NCBI GenBank assembly: GCA_021324885.1
Contig: JAJPIF010000022.1
Coordinates: 1-64,000, forward strand
DNA length: 64,000 nucleotides
Source: Pseudomonadota bacterium
Lineage (GTDB): Bacteria > Desulfobacterota > Binatia > Binatales > Binataceae
Reading direction: 5' to 3'
The notes under the pieces are model-generated. The model searched no databases. It was given only the letters and a program-made list of their open reading frames with translations, and was not told the DNA's origin. Of this stretch, positions 52,822 through 62,806 are shown in pieces (the first letter of the stretch is position 1; every line of letters starts with the position of its first letter). The position numbers and the translations under genes are program-made.

Positions 52822-54162
52822 TTGGAAAAAATAAAACCACGGCCTCACGAGGGCTTCGACTGGCGGGCGAAGCTGGGACGCGCTCTGGTCAGCGCGGACG
52901 AAGCGTTTAGCCAAATCCGCTCGGGCGATCGTATCGGGATTGCCCTTGCGCAATCGACGCCTCATACCTTATGCGGGGCGCTGGCCGCACGGCTGGGGGA
53001 TTTGGAAAACGTGACGATCTGCCATCCCGCGGCCTATTTCGACTGGAATCTTCCCGGACTGGGCGAACGATTTAACCTTCGAACCTGCTATCTATCGCCG
53101 CTGGATCGTCCCATTTACAACGGTGGCGGAATCGATTTCGTTCCGATCGGGATCTACCGCGCGGGCGTACTTCCGCCCGGACTGGACGACTTCAACGTCT
53201 ATCTCATGAAAGTGTCGCCGCCCGACCGCGACGGCTATGTCAGCCTGGGTGAAAGCCAGATCATGTCGAAGCTGACTGCGCGACAGGCGGATTTGGTGAT
53301 CGCCGAAATCGATGAACGGGCAATCTGGACCGGCGGCGACAACACGATTCACACCAGTGAGATCAACTACTTCGTCGAGCCCGTTCAAATGGTGCCCAGG
53401 GTCATGCCGCCGGCGCCGTCCGCAGAAGAAGAGCGCGTCGTCAGCACCATTTGCCAAACCGTCGCGCGCGAACTGATTCCCGACCGCGCCACCATCCAGG
53501 TGGGAGTCGGAACCACTTCCGGGATGCTGATGGGTGCGCTGGGGCGCCATCATGATTTGGGAATGGCGACGGAGATCATTCCAAGGGGCACGGCGACCCT
53601 GGTCGAGGCGGGCGTGGTCAACGGCAAGTACAAGAAGCTGATGGCGGGAATCGTAACCGGGTCAGGCTTTTCTCCCGCCACCACGCAAGAGGAGTTGGAA
53701 CTCGCGCACGGTGATATGCGCTTTCATCTGTATGATTTCAACTTTACCGACGACATACGGCTGATTGCGCGTGAGGAAGGTCTGATCGCCGTCAACAACG
53801 CCCTGACGGTGGATCTTGGCGGGCAGGCCGCCAGCGAATCGATTGGCTCCCGGATGTATACGGGGACCGGCGGCCAGAGCGCTTTTGCGATCGGTGCCAC
53901 GCTGGCCGGCGGCAAATCTGTAATCGTTGTGCCCTCGACTTCGATCGTGGCAGGGCAGCGCGTTTCGCGTATCGTACCCGAACTTGCTCCAGGCACGGTC
54001 GTCACCGCGCCCCGTTCATGTGTGCATTACGTGGTGACAGAGTATGGAATCGCGGACCTGCGCGGGAAATCGCTGGCCCGGCGCGCCAGTGAGCTAATCG
54101 CGATTGCCCATCCGGACTTCCGCTCCGAATTGACCGACCAGGCGCGCCGCCTCTATGCCTGA
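52822..54162 (+). CDS. Acetyl-CoA hydrolase/transferase family CoA-transferase
   Basis: A 446-aa class I CoA-transferase of the 4-hydroxybutyrate CoA-transferase / acetyl-CoA hydrolase branch. Visible: HTLCGALAARLGDL, KVSPPDRDGYVSLG, and the glycine-rich GQAASESIG carrying the catalytic Glu that forms the CoA thioester. It ends with EYGIADLRGKSLARRASELIAIAHPDFR, a family hallmark. The start is TTG 52822. It would interconvert acyl-CoAs with acetate or another acid. Confidence 0.88.
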   Translation: MEKIKPRPHEGFDWRAKLGRALVSADEAFSQIRSGDRIGIALAQSTPHTLCGALAARLGDLENVTICHPAAYFDWNLPGLGERFNLRTCYLSPLDRPIYNGGGIDFVPIGIYRAGVLPPGLDDFNVYLMKVSPPDRDGYVSLGESQIMSKLTARQADLVIAEIDERAIWTGGDNTIHTSEINYFVEPVQMVPRVMPPAPSAEEERVVSTICQTVARELIPDRATIQVGVGTTSGMLMGALGRHHDLGMATEIIPRGTATLVEAGVVNGKYKKLMAGIVTGSGFSPATTQEELELAHGDMRFHLYDFNFTDDIRLIAREEGLIAVNNALTVDLGGQAASESIGSRMYTGTGGQSAFAIGATLAGGKSVIVVPSTSIVAGQRVSRIVPELAPGTVVTAPRSCVHYVVTEYGIADLRGKSLARRASELIAIAHPDFRSELTDQARRLYA

Positions 54163-54247
54163 TCTGGAAAAATACCGGCTGCGCCAACTGGAACTGCGCA
54201 CTCGCGCAAGCGCCGCCGTGAGGGATGGCGTGAAGGATTGCGCCGTT

Positions 54248-56026
54248 TTATCTGTTGGCGTTGGATACGGAGTCGCTGCGAGTCGCCGGCGACGCGCGCG
54301 GCGCCCTGATCAGTTCAAATTGCGCGCTTGCCCATAAAACATTGCGGCCGCCCTGCCGATACACGTCATCCGCCTCAGAGCGCGGGAGCAGTATCAAAGT
54401 TGGTGTCCGCACGCTGAAAAAAGTGCCGTGCGCGGTCACGGCCGTATCAGGCATAAAGTCGCTGGCCCACAGCCGATCCCACAATTTCAGATGATCCAGC
54501 GATATGATTTGTCCGCGGGTGACGGCAGGAGGGATCTTGCCCAGTGCGGCCAACCCTGGTCTGACCGCCGCCGGGAGATGCCTCATGGCGCTGATGGTCG
54601 GCCTGCACATGATGAAGCTTACAATCGCCAGCACGGCGGAGGCGGCGCCGACATGCTTATAAAGTTGACGCGGGAGGCCCGCTGAGAACGCCGCGATGAA
54701 TACAAAGGCCGCCATCACGCCTGCCTTGTAATAGGCGTATGAGTAGGCGCGAACCGCACCGAAGTAGAAGAGCACGGCCACGTCGAATCCAATCAGCGCC
54801 GCGATCAGCGACCGCTCGCGCATTCGGGTAAGGCCACAACCGATCGCGATGACAATCGGAATACTCAGTGCGCCGGTCATCAGAATCGAATGTGGTCTTC
54901 CCACCGCGCTCATCAGGCCAATTATATGAACCGGAAGCGCCCAATTGGGTATTTGCCATCCGAACTGAAGCGCGGATATGTGATGAAGCCATACCGCTCC
55001 TTCCCACAGCGGTATTATCCCCGCTATTGCCAGCACCGCGAACGATGGTCCATAGCGCCGGGCCAGCTCACTTGGCTGGCACGCGCCTGAACCGGTCCGA
55101 AGCGCAACGAACAAAGCGTAGGGGATGATGAAAAAGGCGGCGCCTTCCGGCACCATCATGATCATCGCGATCATGGCGAAGCCGACAGCTATCGAATGGG
55201 AGAGCGGGAACGATTTCTCGCGCTCATCGACGAGCACCATTATAAAAGTTGCAACGATGCAGCCCAGAACAAGGATTTGCGCCGCGAAACCATGGTAGTA
55301 ACAGTATATAAAGTTGACGTTCGCGAAAGTCAGAGCCACGGCGATTCTGCCACAGGCGCGATTTCCCCCGGCCAGGTGCGCAAAGATGGCCACCAATGGA
55401 GTGGTCAATGCCAGCATTACCGCCAGTACTATTGAAAAGACCTGGTAAGTCGGTGCGCGAAAGAGAACATCGAAAAGAGACAGCGCCAAAAAGGCGCCGG
55501 GGCGATGCCCCGGACTCAGCAGATAATTAACGAGAATCGTGTCGGGATACAGTGCGTCTCTGGACGGAATTCGAGCGACGCTATGCGATTTCAAATAATC
55601 CGAAGCGATGGCATATAGGGCGGGATCGTTGTTTCCAAGCGAAATCGTCGAAGGCGCATGCGAGAGATACAACATCGGATAAACGGCTATCGCGAAAGTG
55701 GCTACAGCGCCCGCCGTTATCCACCAGTCAAACTCGTCCAATCCCGTCAAAATGGGCATGCGCTTAGCGCGGCAGATCAGCAGCTCCAGTGCTCCGATCG
55801 CCGTTATCACGTAAAAAGCCCGGTTCGTGCCAATTCCAAGGTGGCTCAGGCAGAACAGCACGAGTACGGCCAGCATCAAACCAAACCAGGGGGCCAGCCA
55901 CACCTGGCAGGAAATGATCCGCCGCCCGAGCAGCAGACGTGTTAATCCGAATCCGAGCAGTTGCAGATACAGGTAGATCGCGCAGGCGTAGGTTATCAGC
56001 CGGACAGCGTTAAAAAGGGCAATCAC
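54248..56026 (-). CDS. Polytopic membrane protein (glycosyltransferase-like)
   Basis: A 592-aa protein with about 12 hydrophobic segments spread along residues 5-470, then a C-terminal soluble part. Between the third and fourth segments is LSHAPSTISLGNNDPALYAI, an acidic-polar loop typical of PMT/GT-C type lipid-linked glycosyltransferases. No definite motif confirms the family, so a hydrophobic polyprenyl-sugar or export role is only likely. The start is GTG. Transmembrane helices are uneven in length, as usual for GT-C proteins. Confidence 0.7.
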   Translation of the reverse strand: MIALFNAVRLITYACAIYLYLQLLGFGLTRLLLGRRIISCQVWLAPWFGLMLAVLVLFCLSHLGIGTNRAFYVITAIGALELLICRAKRMPILTGLDEFDWWITAGAVATFAIAVYPMLYLSHAPSTISLGNNDPALYAIASDYLKSHSVARIPSRDALYPDTILVNYLLSPGHRPGAFLALSLFDVLFRAPTYQVFSIVLAVMLALTTPLVAIFAHLAGGNRACGRIAVALTFANVNFIYCYYHGFAAQILVLGCIVATFIMVLVDEREKSFPLSHSIAVGFAMIAMIMMVPEGAAFFIIPYALFVALRTGSGACQPSELARRYGPSFAVLAIAGIIPLWEGAVWLHHISALQFGWQIPNWALPVHIIGLMSAVGRPHSILMTGALSIPIVIAIGCGLTRMRERSLIAALIGFDVAVLFYFGAVRAYSYAYYKAGVMAAFVFIAAFSAGLPRQLYKHVGAASAVLAIVSFIMCRPTISAMRHLPAAVRPGLAALGKIPPAVTRGQIISLDHLKLWDRLWASDFMPDTAVTAHGTFFSVRTPTLILLPRSEADDVYRQGGRNVLWASAQFELIRAPRASPATRSDSVSNANR

Positions 56027-56536
56027 CGGGCAAGCCTATGTCCGCGAGCCGCTCAGGTCCACCACGAAGCCCAGACGCGGCCTGGGGGAATTATCAAGGC
56101 ACACAATGGAAGGGAAGCTCGCAGCAATCCGCGGCGGGCTTCCCGCGAGTCAGATTATCGTTGCGTCAGCTCAATGGGATTGCTGCGCATCTGGTTGGCA
56201 ATCGGCCACTTCCCAACCCTCATCTTCATCTCTTTTGTTCGCCCCAGGCGTTTTTCGTGGAATGTGAACGCCGCTTCGCCTTGACCGTTGAAACATAAGG
56301 ATTGAGTTCCATTGTTCAACTCCGTGTTAAAAAAAAGATGGTTATTGACACGTTCGGTCGGATGCAACTCATCGTCGCAGACCGGGCGGACGCGCTCAAG
56401 ACCGGACGTCGGGAACATCCGCCCCGCCACTATGTCCGCACCTTCCGGCCAATCTGAAGCTCGCGGCACGGTATGGAATTCGCTCCCCATTGATGAAAAA
56501 TTAGATGGTGAGGGAATCATTACGGCGAGCAGGCGG
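56027..56536. other. 510-bp region without supported gene
   Basis: Minus-strand frame 56155-56568 and plus-strand frames around 55961-56298 are arbitrary. A run of eight A at 56327-56335 precedes a TTGACA-like stretch (56344), which might be part of the promoter of the methyltransferase gene. The methyltransferase frame is open from 56312 but its first 75 residues are not convincing. Confidence 0.4.
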
Positions 56537-57199
56537 ATGAGTGAATTCACAATCGAGCAGGCGCGCACGTTTTACGACTGGTTCGGCCGCCGGCAGGATT
56601 GGCAGTCGTTTTACGAAAATCCCGCGCTCCAAATGCTGGTCGAACATGGCGCGTTTGGCGATACCCATCGGGTGATCGAGTTCGGCTGCGGCACCGGCCG
56701 CCTGGCCGAGCGCCTGCTGCGCGATTGTCTGCCCGCTGAGGCTACATACCTGGGCGTCGATATCAGCCGGACCATGGTAGGGCTGGCCAAAGCGCGCCTC
56801 CAGCCCTGGAGCGCCCGCGCCGAGGTCAGGCTTACGGACGGTTCGGCCGCGCTGGGAGAGCACGGGGGCAGTGCCGATCGATTTGTGTCCACTTATGTTT
56901 TCGATCTGCTAAGCGCCACGCGGATCGAACAGGTCCTCAACGAGGCACATCGTGTGCTGGCGCGCGAGGGCTTGCTCTGTCTGGTCAGCGCGACCCATGG
57001 CCATGGCGTCGTCGGCCGCATGGTCTGCGGGGTTTGGGATGGCGTTCACGCCCTTTCACCCTGGCTCGTCGGCGGTTGCCGGCCTATCGAGCTGCCGGAT
57101 TACCTCCACTCAGACTGGCGCATACTGTATCTCGATTCGGTTTCGCGCTGCGGCATCACCTCGCAGGTGCTGATCGCATCGCCGCAGGGCAGTGATTGA
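56537..57199 (+). CDS. Class I SAM-dependent methyltransferase
   Basis: A 220-aa Rossmann methyltransferase: VIEFGCGTGRLAERLL is motif I (SAM), TYLGVDIS has the acidic residue binding ribose, and FVSTYVFDLLS is motif IV-like. The later AHRVLAREGLLCLVS is family typical. The start was placed at the ATG giving MSEFTIEQ; an earlier ATG at 56432 would add 35 residues. Substrate unknown. Confidence 0.75.
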   Translation: MSEFTIEQARTFYDWFGRRQDWQSFYENPALQMLVEHGAFGDTHRVIEFGCGTGRLAERLLRDCLPAEATYLGVDISRTMVGLAKARLQPWSARAEVRLTDGSAALGEHGGSADRFVSTYVFDLLSATRIEQVLNEAHRVLAREGLLCLVSATHGHGVVGRMVCGVWDGVHALSPWLVGGCRPIELPDYLHSDWRILYLDSVSRCGITSQVLIASPQGSD

Positions 57200-57223
57200 G
57201 CCCAAATCCGGGATCCGCGCTGC

Positions 57224-57985
57224 TCAATGCGCGGTCAGGCCGCCGTCAACCGCCATCGCGTGGCCAGTTACGAACGATGCCGCGTCGGAGCACAGCCAGA
57301 CTGCCGCTTCGGCAATTTCCTCGGGACGGCAGTTGCGTCCGATCGGCATCACATTGGTCGCCTGCGCCATCCGCGGATGTTGCGCCATGATGCCCTGCGT
57401 CATCGGAGTGTCCACCACTCCAGGGCAGACCGCGTTAATTCGTATTCCGGCCTTGGCATATTCCAGTGCCGCCGTGCGGGTGAGACCGACGACGCCATGC
57501 TTGGCCGCCGTGTAGGTGGGCATCCCGTGCGAGCCCACCAGTCCCGCCGCCGACGCGGTGTTGACGATAGCGCCGCCTTTGCCCTGCCGCAGCATCTGCA
57601 AAATTTCGTACTTCATGCACAGCCACGGGCCTTTCAGATCGATCAGGACGACGCGATCGAAGTTTTCCTCGGTTTCCTCCGCGGTGCGAGCAATCCGGCC
57701 GATAATGCCGGCGTTGTTGAACGCGCAATCAATTCTGCCGTAAGTCCTGACCGCCGCCGCCACCATCGCCTCGACATCGGCGGCCCTGGAAATGTCGCAG
57801 CGCACGAACGACGCCTTGCCGCCGCTGTCGCGAATCGACTTGACCACCGCCTCGCCCTCAGCCGCAGTGACATCGGCTGCCACGATTGAAGCGCCCTCGC
57901 GCGCGAACACCGAAGCCGCCGCCTTGCCGATTCCCGAAGCCACCCCGGTAATGATTGCGACCTTATCCTGAAGCGATCCCGCCAT
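57224..57985 (-). CDS. Short-chain dehydrogenase/reductase
   Basis: A 253-aa classical SDR: TGVASGIG (13-20, cofactor), NNAGIIG, the catalytic Ser region (TASAAG), and YTAAKHGVVG with the catalytic Tyr and Lys. The Asp in AADV after strand 2 favours NAD. Substrate not determinable; it is downstream of uvrA on the same strand. Confidence 0.9.
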   Translation of the reverse strand: MAGSLQDKVAIITGVASGIGKAAASVFAREGASIVAADVTAAEGEAVVKSIRDSGGKASFVRCDISRAADVEAMVAAAVRTYGRIDCAFNNAGIIGRIARTAEETEENFDRVVLIDLKGPWLCMKYEILQMLRQGKGGAIVNTASAAGLVGSHGMPTYTAAKHGVVGLTRTAALEYAKAGIRINAVCPGVVDTPMTQGIMAQHPRMAQATNVMPIGRNCRPEEIAEAAVWLCSDAASFVTGHAMAVDGGLTAH

Positions 57986-58026
57986 TGAAAACCTCTCGAT
58001 TGATGCGATGCTGAAGCTAATCAGTA

Positions 58027-60852
58027 TCAGGCGGCGGCGCGTTGAGTCAGCACCTGGCGCAGAAATTGGCCGGTGTACGATTTGGGCGACGCCGCGATTT
58101 CCTCGGGACTGCCGGTCGCGACGATCTCGCCGCCGCGGTCGCCGCCCTCCGGCCCCAGGTCGATGATGTAGTCGGCGGTCTTCACCACGTCGAGATTGTG
58201 CTCGATGATAATCACGCTGTTGCCGTTGTCCGCCAGGCGTCCGAGCACTTCCAGCAGTCGTTTGATGTCCTCGAAGTGCAGGCCCGTCGTGGGTTCGTCG
58301 AGGATATACATCGTACGGCCGGTGGCGCGCCGCGCCAGTTCCTTGGTCAGTTTGATCCTCTGGGCTTCGCCGCCGGAAAGCGTGGTCGCGGACTGGCCCA
58401 GATGGATGTAGTCCAGACCGACGTCGCGCAGGGTTTCCAGCTTCTGGCGGATCGGCGGGATACTGGACAAAAAGGCCATCGCGTCGGCCACCGTCATGTC
58501 CAGCACTTCTGCGATGTTCTTGCCCTTGTACTGGATCTCCAGCGTGTCGCGATTGTAACGCTTGCCGCCGCAGACCTCGCAGGTCACGAACACATCGGGC
58601 AGGAAATGCATCTCGATGGTGATGATGCCGTCGCCTTGGCAGGCCTCGCAGCGCCCGCCCTTGACGTTGAATGAGAATCGCCCCGGCCCGTAGCCGCGCA
58701 TTTTCGCCTCGGGCAGTTGCGCGAACAGGTCGCGGATATGGGTGAACAGGCCGGTGTAGGTGGCCGGATTGGATCGCGGCGTGCGTCCGATCGGACTCTG
58801 ATCGACGTGGATCACCCGGTCCAGGTAGGCGATCCCGTCGATACTCCTGTATGCGCCCGAGCGTTCATGGCTGTGATTGAGCCGCTGCGCCAACGCGCGA
58901 TAAAGCGTATCGAGCACCAGCGTCGATTTGCCCGATCCCGAAACTCCCGTGACGCAGGTGATGACGCCCAGCGGAAACGCCACGTTGATGTTGCGCAGGT
59001 TGTTTTCCGACGCCCCTTTAATTGTCAGCCATCGCCCGTTGAGCGGACGCCGGCGCGTTGGCACCGCGATTTCACGCTCGCCCGCCAAATACTTGCCGGT
59101 CAGCGAATTGGGATTGCGCATCACCTCGCGCGGCGTGCCCTGCGCCACCACATACCCGCCGTGAATTCCCGCTCCCGGCCCCATGTCGATCAGATGGTCG
59201 GCCGCCATCATGGTGTCGCGGTCGTGCTCGACTACCAGCACCGTGTTGCCAAGGTCACGCAGCCGTTTGAGCGTGGAGAGCAGCCGCTGGTTGTCGCGCT
59301 GATGCAATCCGATCGAGGGCTCGTCCAGGATATAGAGCACGCCCACCAGGCTGGAGCCGATCTGTGTGGCCAGCCGGATGCGCTGGCCCTCGCCCCCTGA
59401 AAGCGTCGCCGAGGCGCGGTCCAGCGTCAGGTAATCCAGCCCGACATTGGCCATGAAGCTCAGCCGCTCGCGGATTTCCTTCAGGATCAACCGGGCGATC
59501 TCCGTCTCCTGCTTGCTTAGTTTTGGCGCGGCGAAAAACTCCAGCGCTTCCTTAACCGACATCGCGGTAACTTCGGCGATCGACTTGCCGCTGAAGCGGA
59601 CATAGAGGCTTTCCTTCTTCAGCCGCGTGCCGTGGCAGGTGGGGCAGGGGCGCATGTTCATGTACCCCTCGAGCATCTCTTTAATGCTCTGTGATTCGGT
59701 CTCGCGATAGCGCTGATCGAGCCACTCCAGCACACCCTCGAACGGCCGCGCGTAGCCGTGGCGGCGATCGCCCTTGTAGGAGAACTCGATTTCTTCGGTG
59801 CCGGAACCGTAAAGGATCGCCTTTTTGACTTTGGCCGGCAGATTTTTCCACGGCGTGTCGAGGCTGATCTTGTAATGCGCGGCGAGCGATTCGAGCACCG
59901 GTTGCATATAGCTTTGCGCCGACCACGGAGCGATCGCCCCATCCGCCAAAGACAGGTCCTCGTTCTGCACCACCAGCTCCGGATCGAAGTACATGGTCGA
60001 GCCGACGCCGGAACAGGTGGGACAGGCACCGTGCGGGCTGTTGAAGGAGAACATCCGCGGCGCGATTTCGGGATAGGAAATCCCGCATTCCACGCAGGCG
60101 AAGCGCTGGCTGAAGTAAATACCCGCCCCCTCTGCGTCCACGCGTTCAATCTTGAGCAGGTCCTGCCCGTATTTGAACGCCACTTCCAGGGAGTCGGCCA
60201 GCCGCTTTTCGATCCCGCGATGGATCGCCAGCCGGTCCACCACTACCTCGATGGTATGGCGATGGGTCTTGTTGAGTTCGATCTCCTCGGCCAGCTCGCG
60301 CATCCTGCCGTCGATCTTGACCCGCACGAAACCGGCGCGCCGCAGCTCGCGCAGCTCTTTGCGGTACTCGCCCTTGCGGTCGCGCACGATCGGCGCCAGC
60401 ACGTGGATGCGCGTGCCTTCGGGCCAGTCCATGATCTGATCCACGATCTGCTGGACGCTCTGGGTGGCGATTTCGCGCCCGCAATTGTAGCAAAACGGAT
60501 GGCCCACGCGGGCGAACAGGAGCCGCAGGTAATCATAAATCTCGGTAATCGTGCCAACGGTCGATCGCGGATTGCGCGAGGTGGTCTTCTGCTCGATGGA
60601 AATCGCGGGAGAAAGCCCCTCGATCGAGTCGATCTCCGGCTTTTCCATCTGCTCCAGGAACTGGCGCGCATAGGCCGACAGCGACTCGACATAGCGCCGC
60701 TGGCCTTCGGCGTAGATGGTATCGAAGGCGAGCGAGGACTTGCCGGAGCCGGAAAGCCCGGTGATTACAACGAGGCGGTCGCGAGGGATTTCAAGGTCGA
60801 GATTCTTAAGGTTGTGCTCGCGCGCGCCCTTGATAATGATACGGTCGGCCAT
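58027..60852 (-). CDS. uvrA: Excinuclease ABC subunit A
   Basis: A 941-aa UvrA. Two ABC ATPase modules each with Walker A ([20 protein letters not shown]) and signature ([23 protein letters not shown]). Zinc-finger cysteines occur in CYNCGRE, CVECG / CPTCSG, and CEACQGDG / [10 protein letters not shown]. It recognises DNA damage in nucleotide excision repair and pairs with Mfd encoded earlier in this window. The ATG follows GACC. Confidence 0.97.
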   Translation of the reverse strand: MADRIIIKGAREHNLKNLDLEIPRDRLVVITGLSGSGKSSLAFDTIYAEGQRRYVESLSAYARQFLEQMEKPEIDSIEGLSPAISIEQKTTSRNPRSTVGTITEIYDYLRLLFARVGHPFCYNCGREIATQSVQQIVDQIMDWPEGTRIHVLAPIVRDRKGEYRKELRELRRAGFVRVKIDGRMRELAEEIELNKTHRHTIEVVVDRLAIHRGIEKRLADSLEVAFKYGQDLLKIERVDAEGAGIYFSQRFACVECGISYPEIAPRMFSFNSPHGACPTCSGVGSTMYFDPELVVQNEDLSLADGAIAPWSAQSYMQPVLESLAAHYKISLDTPWKNLPAKVKKAILYGSGTEEIEFSYKGDRRHGYARPFEGVLEWLDQRYRETESQSIKEMLEGYMNMRPCPTCHGTRLKKESLYVRFSGKSIAEVTAMSVKEALEFFAAPKLSKQETEIARLILKEIRERLSFMANVGLDYLTLDRASATLSGGEGQRIRLATQIGSSLVGVLYILDEPSIGLHQRDNQRLLSTLKRLRDLGNTVLVVEHDRDTMMAADHLIDMGPGAGIHGGYVVAQGTPREVMRNPNSLTGKYLAGEREIAVPTRRRPLNGRWLTIKGASENNLRNINVAFPLGVITCVTGVSGSGKSTLVLDTLYRALAQRLNHSHERSGAYRSIDGIAYLDRVIHVDQSPIGRTPRSNPATYTGLFTHIRDLFAQLPEAKMRGYGPGRFSFNVKGGRCEACQGDGIITIEMHFLPDVFVTCEVCGGKRYNRDTLEIQYKGKNIAEVLDMTVADAMAFLSSIPPIRQKLETLRDVGLDYIHLGQSATTLSGGEAQRIKLTKELARRATGRTMYILDEPTTGLHFEDIKRLLEVLGRLADNGNSVIIIEHNLDVVKTADYIIDLGPEGGDRGGEIVATGSPEEIAASPKSYTGQFLRQVLTQRAAA

Positions 60853-60960
60853 CGCGGTCTTGTCTGACGCAATTTTTCATTGTACGCAAGGTTTTCCTGT
60901 GCAAAAAGACCCGCTGCCATACAGTCCGGCCGACTGTCCGGCATCTGCGAATTACACAAT

Positions 60961-61851
60961 TTACTGCTGCGACTGGCCAGTAACGCCGGGGGCCGGGTTG
61001 GCCGTGGAGACCTTCAAATCCACGGTCATCGTGTTATGCCCGGCGGCGCTGCGGTACACGCCGCGAATCGGCGTGGCGTCGGCGTAGTCGCGCCCGACTG
61101 CGATGCGGATGTAGCGGATGTCGGTACGGCATCGATGGGTCGGGTCGAAGCCCGTCCATCCCAGCCCCGGCAGCAGCGCTTCCAGCCATGCGTGACTGGC
61201 CTGCGTTCCAGGCGCGGGCTCGACTCCCGGCTCCGGCGCCAGGTAACCGGAAACGTAGCGCGCCGGAATTCCGGCCAGCCGCAGAACCCCAAGTGTCAGA
61301 TGCGCGAAGTCCTGGCAGACGCCGCCGCCCGCGCTCAGAATCTCGTCCAGACTGGAATGAACGTTGGTGGTTGCGGTGTCGTAGCCGAACTGATCGCGGA
61401 TAAACTCAACGATCCGCGTGACATATTCGCCGACATCTTCGTTGCGCCGCGGACGCGCCATCCAGAAGAACTTACGCAAACGCTGGCTGAATGGAACGTA
61501 GCGGCTGTCGGCCAGAAACTCGCAGTTCTGCCGGGTCCGCGCTTCGTCGTCGGTCAGGTAACGATCGAAGCTGATTGACAGCGGACGCCCGCCAAACTCC
61601 GGAAGGCGCTCAACCACAGAATTCGCCACCACCATCAAAACGTCGTGCGGCGGATAGATCGAAACGGAGTGGACGCGATTGCCGAAATAGTCGCGGTACT
61701 CATACACGGACCCCTCCGGCGATACCTCCAGTTTGAATGACAAAACGAGCTGCGCGCAATCGTCGATCGGACGCAACCGGAGTTCGTTATGTGATTCGTA
61801 GGCGGGCGATTGATATTGAAATTGCGTGGTGTGGCGGACGCGAAAGATCAT
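60961..61851 (-). CDS. Transglutaminase-like protein (operon with alpha-E and ATP-grasp)
   Basis: A 296-aa protein: an N-terminal beta region (FRVRHTTQFQYQSP), then the transglutaminase core with GGGVCQDFAHL (catalytic Cys), SHAWLEALLPGLGW (His) and DPTH (Asp). The family pattern with the next two genes predicts a peptide- or amide-bond enzyme working with an ATP-grasp ligase. The ATG at 61851 lies one base after the upstream stop; a TTG at 61860 is also possible. Confidence 0.88.
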   Translation of the reverse strand: MIFRVRHTTQFQYQSPAYESHNELRLRPIDDCAQLVLSFKLEVSPEGSVYEYRDYFGNRVHSVSIYPPHDVLMVVANSVVERLPEFGGRPLSISFDRYLTDDEARTRQNCEFLADSRYVPFSQRLRKFFWMARPRRNEDVGEYVTRIVEFIRDQFGYDTATTNVHSSLDEILSAGGGVCQDFAHLTLGVLRLAGIPARYVSGYLAPEPGVEPAPGTQASHAWLEALLPGLGWTGFDPTHRCRTDIRYIRIAVGRDYADATPIRGVYRSAAGHNTMTVDLKVSTANPAPGVTGQSQQ

Positions 61852-61852
61852 C

Positions 61853-62806
61853 TCATTCAAAGCGCAGGTATTTGTCGAAAATCACGCTTCCGATATCGGC
61901 GCAAAGATCCTGCACCTCCATCAGGAATTCATGCAACCCGGCCGCGATAACCGCCTCGGCATTGCCCTCGCGCAGCAAAAACGCCAGCTTGCCTCCCGGG
62001 GAATCGGCGGCAAACACCGCGGGTTCCCCCGAGTGCGCCGTATGCTCGATCCGTTCTACGGCAGCCTGAAGCCGATCCACGGCGAAACGCGCCGAGCGCG
62101 GAAAAGCCTCGTCGAAGAGCAGGAACTCGACGACACGAGCGACGGCGATCTGATTGCCGTAAACCCGCCGGTACGCTTCCAGCGCCGAGGCGCTGCGCAG
62201 CACCGCCGCCCATTGCATCCGATCAATCGGCCCGCCCACATCCTCCAGGCGCGGCAACAAATAGTGATATTTGGAATCGAGCATCCTGGAAACATTTTCC
62301 GCCCGCTCCAGCATCGTGCCGAGGGTCATGAAGTCGAACTCGACGTCGCGCGGCATCGTGGCGTGGCTGATTCCCGACAGGCGATGGAAGCGGTTGCGCA
62401 GCTCGTTGAAAAAAGCATAAACGCCCTGCTGATCGAAGACCGCCGGCATCCATTGCTGCGCGTCGAGGTAGAGCGTGTTGATTTCCAGCCACAGTTCCGA
62501 CGATAGTCGATGGCGCAGGCTGCGCGCGTTTTCTCGCGCCGCATTGACGCAGCTCACGATTGAGGATGGATTGCGCGTCTGCAGAGTGAAGAAGTCCAGC
62601 ACGTCGGTTTCGCTGGGCGCGTCATAGTATTTGGCGAACAGCTCGCCGTCGCCGGTGATCGCCAGCAGCGGAGCCCACGGATGCGGGTCTTTGGTCGGTG
62701 TTTCGACCAGCAAATGATAGTTGACGTCGGCCAGACGCGCCCGCCATTCCGCACGCTCCAGATAACGCGCCATCCAGAACAGATGATCGGCAATCCGACG
62801 CAGCAT
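61853..62806 (-). CDS. Alpha-E superfamily protein
   Basis: A 317-aa helical protein opening LRRIADHLFWMARYLERAEWRARLAD, the alpha-E signature, with the conserved FDEAFPRS and HTAHS segments later. It is a known partner of circularly permuted ATP-grasp and transglutaminase genes. Its ATG overlaps the ATP-grasp stop (ATGA), so translation is coupled. Confidence 0.88.
   Translation of the reverse strand: MLRRIADHLFWMARYLERAEWRARLADVNYHLLVETPTKDPHPWAPLLAITGDGELFAKYYDAPSETDVLDFFTLQTRNPSSIVSCVNAARENARSLRHRLSSELWLEINTLYLDAQQWMPAVFDQQGVYAFFNELRNRFHRLSGISHATMPRDVEFDFMTLGTMLERAENVSRMLDSKYHYLLPRLEDVGGPIDRMQWAAVLRSASALEAYRRVYGNQIAVARVVEFLLFDEAFPRSARFAVDRLQAAVERIEHTAHSGEPAVFAADSPGGKLAFLLREGNAEAVIAAGLHEFLMEVQDLCADIGSVIFDKYLRFE

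Noticed and set aside
59758-60867. 369-aa plus-strand frame over uvrA
   Set aside because: Antisense shadow of uvrA.
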